Part shown: positions 53,223-56,252 of the stretch, one piece after another | Position numbering within the stretch: position 1 is the first letter of the stretch | Layout: every line of letters begins with the position of its first letter | From: an uncultured Candidatus Melainabacteria bacterium | GTDB lineage: Bacteria > Cyanobacteriota > Vampirovibrionia > Gastranaerophilales > Gastranaerophilaceae | NCBI GenBank assembly: GCA_934691935.1 | Contig: CAKUTH010000005.1 | Span: 1-56,252, forward strand | Reading direction: 5' to 3' | Length of the DNA: 56,252 bases | Translations under genes and position numbers: made by a program | Notes under the pieces: model-generated | What the model was told of the DNA's origin: nothing | Databases searched by the model: none | Seen by the model: the letters and a program-made list of their open reading frames with translations, nothing else

Positions 53223-53223
53223 A

Positions 53224-53574
53224 TTAAAATTCCGCCTTGTCAAATTTTATATACGCATCATCAGTAGTAAAGGCGCTCAAATCACCCTTTAACATTTTTT
53301 CTCTGATATGATTTTGCAATCCAATTAACGCTTCCGCCTGAATTCCGTTGATAAAACTTTCGCACTTGGTGTTTCTATTGAAATATCTGTAAACCGTATC
53401 TTTTGCAAAAATCTTTTCTCTCGGCAAATCCTTAATATCTGTGTAAACCTTTTTCTTTGGTTTTTCTTTTGATTTTTCCAAATCTGCCAAAAATTCTTTT
53501 TCAATTTTCATTTTAATCAAATCTTCCAAAGATGCATTATTCAAAAGTATCTGCTCCATATCGTCGTTCTTCAT
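53224..53574 (-). CDS. Phage-module protein, possible small terminase
   Basis: 116 aa, ATG at 53574 with GGAGG upstream. A charged Lys/Glu-rich N-terminal part and a conserved-looking C-terminal half (DTVYRYFNRNTKCESFINGI, QAEALIGLQNHIREKM). No family recognised. By position in the operon before portal and terL it could be the DNA-recognising small terminase subunit; this is inference only. Confidence 0.6.
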   Translation of the reverse strand: MKNDDMEQILLNNASLEDLIKMKIEKEFLADLEKSKEKPKKKVYTDIKDLPREKIFAKDTVYRYFNRNTKCESFINGIQAEALIGLQNHIREKMLKGDLSAFTTDDAYIKFDKAEF

Positions 53575-53582
53575 TTTCCCTC

Positions 53583-53762
53583 CTATTGTACTTGTATAGT
53601 GTTCCCTTTTTGATAGAGAACAGCTTTAAAATTACTACTCGTTTTAGAACTGCTATCAATTTTTACCCAGCTGTTAACAGCACCAAAATCATTCTTTTTC
53701 CTCACCATGTCATTTGCTTGAGCGCATAATTCTTTGTACTCATTAGCACTTATCTGTGCCAT
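53583..53762 (-). CDS. Small protein, 59 aa, first of the phage-like operon
   Basis: Begins MAQISANEYKELCAQAND and ends LYQKGNTIQVQ. The ATG follows AAAGGAG; its TAG stop overlaps the ribosome binding site of the next gene (TAGGAGGG), so the reading is well supported. The pattern NSWVKIDSSSKTSSNFKAVLYQKGN recalls the N-terminal segment of some class 3 lipase-like proteins, which normally continue into an FRGT-type strand; here the protein stops, so it may be a truncated remnant or a genuine short protein. Confidence 0.7.
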   Translation of the reverse strand: MAQISANEYKELCAQANDMVRKKNDFGAVNSWVKIDSSSKTSSNFKAVLYQKGNTIQVQ

Positions 53763-53787
53763 ATATTTCTCCTTTCTTTTTCAGTAC

Positions 53788-53815
53788 AACAAAACCGCCA
53801 TAAGGCGGTTTATAA
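53788..53815 (-). terminator. Terminator between the TonB-like array and the phage-like operon
   Basis: Perfect 8-bp stem AAACCGCC / GGCGGTTT with ATAA loop, followed on the minus strand by TTGTTGT. It ends transcription from the exported-protein array before the phage-like operon. Confidence 0.8.
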
Positions 53816-53831
53816 AAATTTATTTTTCTTT

Positions 53832-54281
53832 TTATCTGGTTGATTTTGCCATTATACAATACACATAACGACCGAGTTTATCATTTGGACCATACCAAAC
53901 ATCTGCGTATTCACCCCAATCTGCATAACTAAGCCCTATTTCAACAATAAGATAATCCTCTTTTATTTCATCTCCAAATGGTTCTGATTTTGTTTCTGCA
54001 ATTATTTTTTTAATTTGTTTGTCATAGATTTTATTTTGCGAAATCGTAACTTCCAATGGTATAACATCGCCATCACGCGTGATTTTTACAAGATATTCAC
54101 AAAACCAACCGTGTAGTCTGAAAAATTTTTTGGTATCCAGAACCTTTTTTAATCTATCTGCATGCCTAAATAAATACCAATAGATAGGATATTCTTCACG
54201 ACCGCCTTGAGGTGGATAACCTTCCCCAAACGCACTTGGACACAACATTAACAAAATTAAAAATATCAATAATTTCTTCAT
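53832..54281 (-). CDS. Exported TonB-C-like protein, paralogue 1
   Basis: 149 aa from ATG 54281 (MKKLLIFLILLMLC); the frame extends 11 codons upstream through the palindrome but that start lacks support. Signal peptide 1-19 ends PSAFG/EG. The mature part has a TonB C-terminal-like pattern: KITRDGDVIPLEVTISQNK, DKQIKKIIAETKSEPFG, then a strand VEIGLSYADWG. No TonB membrane anchor or Pro-rich linker, so it is not a transducer. Positions 53950-54125 are nearly identical to the partial paralogue at the window edge. Role unknown. Confidence 0.7.
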   Translation of the reverse strand: MKKLLIFLILLMLCPSAFGEGYPPQGGREEYPIYWYLFRHADRLKKVLDTKKFFRLHGWFCEYLVKITRDGDVIPLEVTISQNKIYDKQIKKIIAETKSEPFGDEIKEDYLIVEIGLSYADWGEYADVWYGPNDKLGRYVYCIMAKSTR

Positions 54282-54293
54282 GGATTTTATTAT

Positions 54294-54311
54294 ATTACAA
54301 AAACTTGTAAT
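54294..54311. promoter_or_regulatory. Palindrome at promoter of paralogue 1
   Basis: Inverted repeat ATTACAA-4 bases-TTGTAAT, overlapping on the minus strand a -10 box TATAAT (54289-54294), which lies seven bases before the ATG with no ribosome binding site. Identical copies lie before paralogues 2 and 4. Confidence 0.6.
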
Positions 54312-54393
54312 CATTATCGCTTGTTTATATCAAAATTTTCTCCTCTTTTTAACAAAACTACCTTTTAAAAGCGGTTAAGAAATAAAATAAGCT

Positions 54394-54852
54394 CTATTTA
54401 TCGGTAATTATAATCAAAGTTATATTTTTTCTATTTTGGGGTAATGACCATCCTGCTTCAATTGTTTTCTCATTATATTTCTCAAACCCTAAATAAACTG
54501 TTAAATATATATCATCTGATTCCATTTCTGAAGAAAATGGTAAGGGTTTATTTGATAATATAATTTCTTTAATTTTTTTATCAAAATATTTATTTTGAGA
54601 AGTTGACAACTGAATAGTCTGAATTTCACCATTACTGGTTATCACCAAATTATATGATGCACCCATACCGCGCAAACGAAACATCTTTTTCCTATCTAAT
54701 GTTTGAGATAATTTATTAGCATAATTTTCAAGATAATTCCAATAAACAGGATTTGTTTCTTTTGTCATAACAACGCCACGTGGTGGAATACCTTCCCCAA
54801 ACGCACTTGGACACAACATTAACAAAATTAAAAATATCAATAATTTCTTCAT
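54394..54852 (-). CDS. Exported TonB-C-like protein, paralogue 2
   Basis: 152 aa from ATG 54852. The signal peptide is the same as in paralogue 1 (MKKLLIFLILLMLCPSAFGEG), and the upstream ~100 bases are nearly identical. The mature part diverges: LVITSNGEIQTIQLSTSQNK, FDKKIKEIILSNKPLPF, then ESDDIYLTVYLGF, fitting the TonB-C-like fold (strand, helix with PF, strand). Its -10/palindrome unit is at 54859-54882. Confidence 0.7.
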   Translation of the reverse strand: MKKLLIFLILLMLCPSAFGEGIPPRGVVMTKETNPVYWNYLENYANKLSQTLDRKKMFRLRGMGASYNLVITSNGEIQTIQLSTSQNKYFDKKIKEIILSNKPLPFSSEMESDDIYLTVYLGFEKYNEKTIEAGWSLPQNRKNITLIIITDK

Positions 54853-54864
54853 AAATTTTATTAT

Positions 54865-54882
54865 ATTACAAAAACTTGTAAT
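54865..54882. promoter_or_regulatory. Palindrome at promoter of paralogue 2
   Basis: Same 7-4-7 palindrome as at 54294-54311 with the same TATAAT overlap and distance to the ATG. Confidence 0.6.
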
Positions 54883-54935
54883 CATTATCGCTTGTTTATA
54901 TCAAAATTTTCTCCTCTTTTTAACAAAACCACATT

Positions 54936-55412
54936 TTATATTTTACGTTCCATTTTTATATAAAAAACACCTTCTTTATTCATCCGCGGTGGATAATAAT
55001 CTATTAAATATATATCAGGATATTTACTTGTATAAAAAACAATACTTATATTTACATTTTCCTTATTCATGCCCTCATAAAACTTTGGTGGCAAATTGTT
55101 TTCTATTAATACTTTTAGTTTTTTAATATTTATTGGCGAATTTGTCAAAGGATCTATTGAAAATTCTGAAATAGTACCATCTCTATGTATTTTATAATCA
55201 AATTTTACAAAAATATTTCTTCTATAATATTTTATTTTGTTAAATTCTTCACCCAAAATATTCATATAATCATCAAAATATTGATAATAAACAGGATTGT
55301 CATAAGCATTAAAACTATGACCATTATCTACAAGTTCTTCTGCATTTATTGACATTAAATTTGATATTAATACACAAAAAAGTAAAATTATTTTTATATA
55401 AACTTTTTTCAA
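54936..55412 (-). CDS. Exported TonB-C-like protein, paralogue 3
   Basis: 158 aa. The start is TTG at 55412, overlapping the stop of paralogue 4 by four bases (TTGA), ten bases after AAGGAG, so it is translationally coupled. Signal peptide ~1-24 (IILLFCVLISNLMSINA). The mature part: YYQYFDDYMNILGEEFNKIK, IHRDGTISEFSIDPLTNSPI and IENNLPPKFYEGM, the same domain in more diverged form. No palindrome of its own. Confidence 0.7.
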   Translation of the reverse strand: MKKVYIKIILLFCVLISNLMSINAEELVDNGHSFNAYDNPVYYQYFDDYMNILGEEFNKIKYYRRNIFVKFDYKIHRDGTISEFSIDPLTNSPINIKKLKVLIENNLPPKFYEGMNKENVNISIVFYTSKYPDIYLIDYYPPRMNKEGVFYIKMERKI

Positions 55413-55915
55413 TCGCTATAAACTCCTTTTGAAATATAAATTCTATAATAATCACGTCCACGTCTATAACCAGGGATGCCACTACTAAATCCAATTTCTG
55501 CATCTTGTGTAACCTCAAGTTCTACATCTATTTTATCTGGCATATCACCAACAAATGGTGCTGGTAAAAAGTTAAGTATCAAATTTTTTACATACATATC
55601 AAATTCAGAATTTTCAAGGACAACTGGAACTATATTACTTATGCTTCCATCCCTATGTACGACGTATCTATATATATTATACAAACGCATATTAGAATAT
55701 TTTCTACCTGTAAATTTAATTTTCTTTGCATCAAAATTTGCAGTTAAATAATCCGAATATACACCCATATAATAATCAATTGTTCTATTTAAATCATTCT
55801 CAAAAACACGAACATCTCCCATATAAGTATTTACAACCATTACATCTTCAGAATATGCAAAACTATTAAAAGAATAGAATATAAAACATATAAACATCAA
55901 AAATAATTTCTTCAT
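55409..55915 (-). CDS. Exported TonB-C-like protein, paralogue 4
   Basis: 168 aa from ATG 55915 (MKKLFLMFICFIFYSFNSFA), a signal peptide. The mature part has the domain pattern YVVHRDGSISNIVPVVLENS, MYVKNLILNFLPAPFVGD and VELEVTQDAEIGF. It heads a two-gene operon with paralogue 3. The promoter palindrome lies at 55927-55944 directly before the ATG. Confidence 0.7.
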   Translation of the reverse strand: MKKLFLMFICFIFYSFNSFAYSEDVMVVNTYMGDVRVFENDLNRTIDYYMGVYSDYLTANFDAKKIKFTGRKYSNMRLYNIYRYVVHRDGSISNIVPVVLENSEFDMYVKNLILNFLPAPFVGDMPDKIDVELEVTQDAEIGFSSGIPGYRRGRDYYRIYISKGVYSD

Positions 55916-55926
55916 AAATTCATTAT

Positions 55927-55944
55927 ATTACAAAAACTTGTAAT
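55927..55944. promoter_or_regulatory. Palindrome at promoter of paralogue 4
   Basis: Third copy of the ATTACAA / TTGTAAT palindrome, again overlapping TATAAT (55922-55927) six bases from the ATG. Sequence beyond it differs from the other two copies, so the palindrome and -10 are the conserved part. Confidence 0.6.
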
Positions 55945-55957
55945 CTTATTTTTCTTT

Positions 55958-56252
55958 TTATCTGGTTGATTGAACTGTTATCCAATAAACATTATGACCA
56001 AGTTTTTCACATGGAGTATATCTGACGTCTGCGAACCCACCCCAGTCGGCGTAGCTTAATGATATTTCAATAATAAGATAATCCTCTTTTATTTCATCTC
56101 CAAATGGTTCTGATTTTGTTTCTGCAATTATTTTTTTAATTTGTTTGTCATAGATTTTATTTTGCGAAATCGTAACTTCCAATGGTATAACATCACCATC
56201 ACGCGTGATTTTTACAAGATATTCACAAAACCAACCGTGTAGTCTGAAAAAT
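55958..56252 (-). CDS. Exported TonB-C-like protein, paralogue 5 (partial)
   Basis: Only the 3' part (about 97 codons) is in the window; the frame stays open to the edge. It encodes FRLHGWFCEYLVKITRDGD and continues as in paralogue 1, with only a few base differences over about 185 bases, then a diverged C-terminus (GGFADVRYTPCEKLGHNVYW). This marks a very recent duplication or gene conversion with paralogue 1. Confidence 0.7.
   Translation of the reverse strand, partial: FFRLHGWFCEYLVKITRDGDVIPLEVTISQNKIYDKQIKKIIAETKSEPFGDEIKEDYLIIEISLSYADWGGFADVRYTPCEKLGHNVYWITVQSTR

Noticed and set aside
49207..53762. Attachment-site repeats flanking the phage-like module
   Set aside because: No matching direct repeats seen at the ends; flanking repeats belong to the general REP-type families.
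1..56252. A complete DGR cassette (reverse transcriptase, Avd, template repeat)
   Set aside because: No frame shows reverse-transcriptase motifs and I found no near-copy of the 2935-3066 stretch, so only a target is claimed.
1..56252. tRNA or rRNA genes and CRISPR arrays
   Set aside because: Spacers were scanned by eye; none showed a cloverleaf, rRNA sequence or regularly spaced repeats.
53832..56252. True TonB energy transducers
   Set aside because: They have cleavable signal peptides and lack the membrane anchor and Pro-rich linker; no ExbB/ExbD genes are near.

Overview
The window is AT-rich bacterial chromosome with densely packed genes, mostly of housekeeping type. No rRNA, tRNA or CRISPR array was seen. 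Several traits together suggest a non-photosynthetic gut relative of Cyanobacteria (Gastranaerophilales / 'Melainabacteria', class Vampirovibrionia): prepilins with the FTLAEVLITLGIIGVVAA motif, a family beginning MGLAASQAR, a yggS-sepF cell-division pair, an adhE fermentation gene, and many small proteins with an (I/V)xFxG N-terminus. This assignment is inference from remembered family traits, not from a search.

Layout. 0-5.8 kb: adhE with a clear promoter and a Rex-like operator, then a prepilin whose C-terminus carries a GC-rich stretch that looks like the variable region of a diversity-generating retroelement (DGR), then two unrecognised genes. 6-10.6 kb: a KdsC-like phosphatase / TPR protein / lysC operon and a divergent sensor kinase. 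10.6-16 kb: an XRE regulator divergent from a second prepilin, comF, a radical SAM protein, and a PilM-PilN fusion with PilO. 16-22 kb: nadA, rlmB, the main sigma factor, a broken third prepilin copy, rpsA and ispH. 22-28.3 kb: large lineage-specific proteins, class II aldolase and a LysM protein. 28.7-32 kb: ftsZ, nadK, sepF and yggS. 32-44 kb: an orphan DNA methyltransferase, a divergent PiT-like membrane protein with mutL, secA, rpsP, speD, a response regulator and era. 44-49 kb: an AMIN-like envelope protein, an orphan sugar-binding lipoprotein and a GLAASQAR protein. 49.2-53.8 kb: a phage packaging module (portal, large terminase, GNAT, small proteins) with no capsid or tail genes. 53.8-56.25 kb: a tandem array of five small exported TonB-C-like paralogues, the last cut by the window edge.

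How it fits together. Fermentation (adhE) appears redox-controlled. Three prepilin-type genes, the pilMN-pilO assembly genes and comF indicate a type IV pilus / competence apparatus. One prepilin seems to be a hypermutation target served by a reverse transcriptase outside the window. yggS-sepF-nadK-ftsZ form a same-strand block. Short palindromic repeats are scattered between genes and, in two places, run into reading frames.

The observations most worth checking are the DGR-like variable region on a prepilin, the tandem TonB-C-like array with its repeated palindrome over the promoter, the long repeat-bearing prepilin leader with its decayed duplicate, and the capsid-less packaging module.
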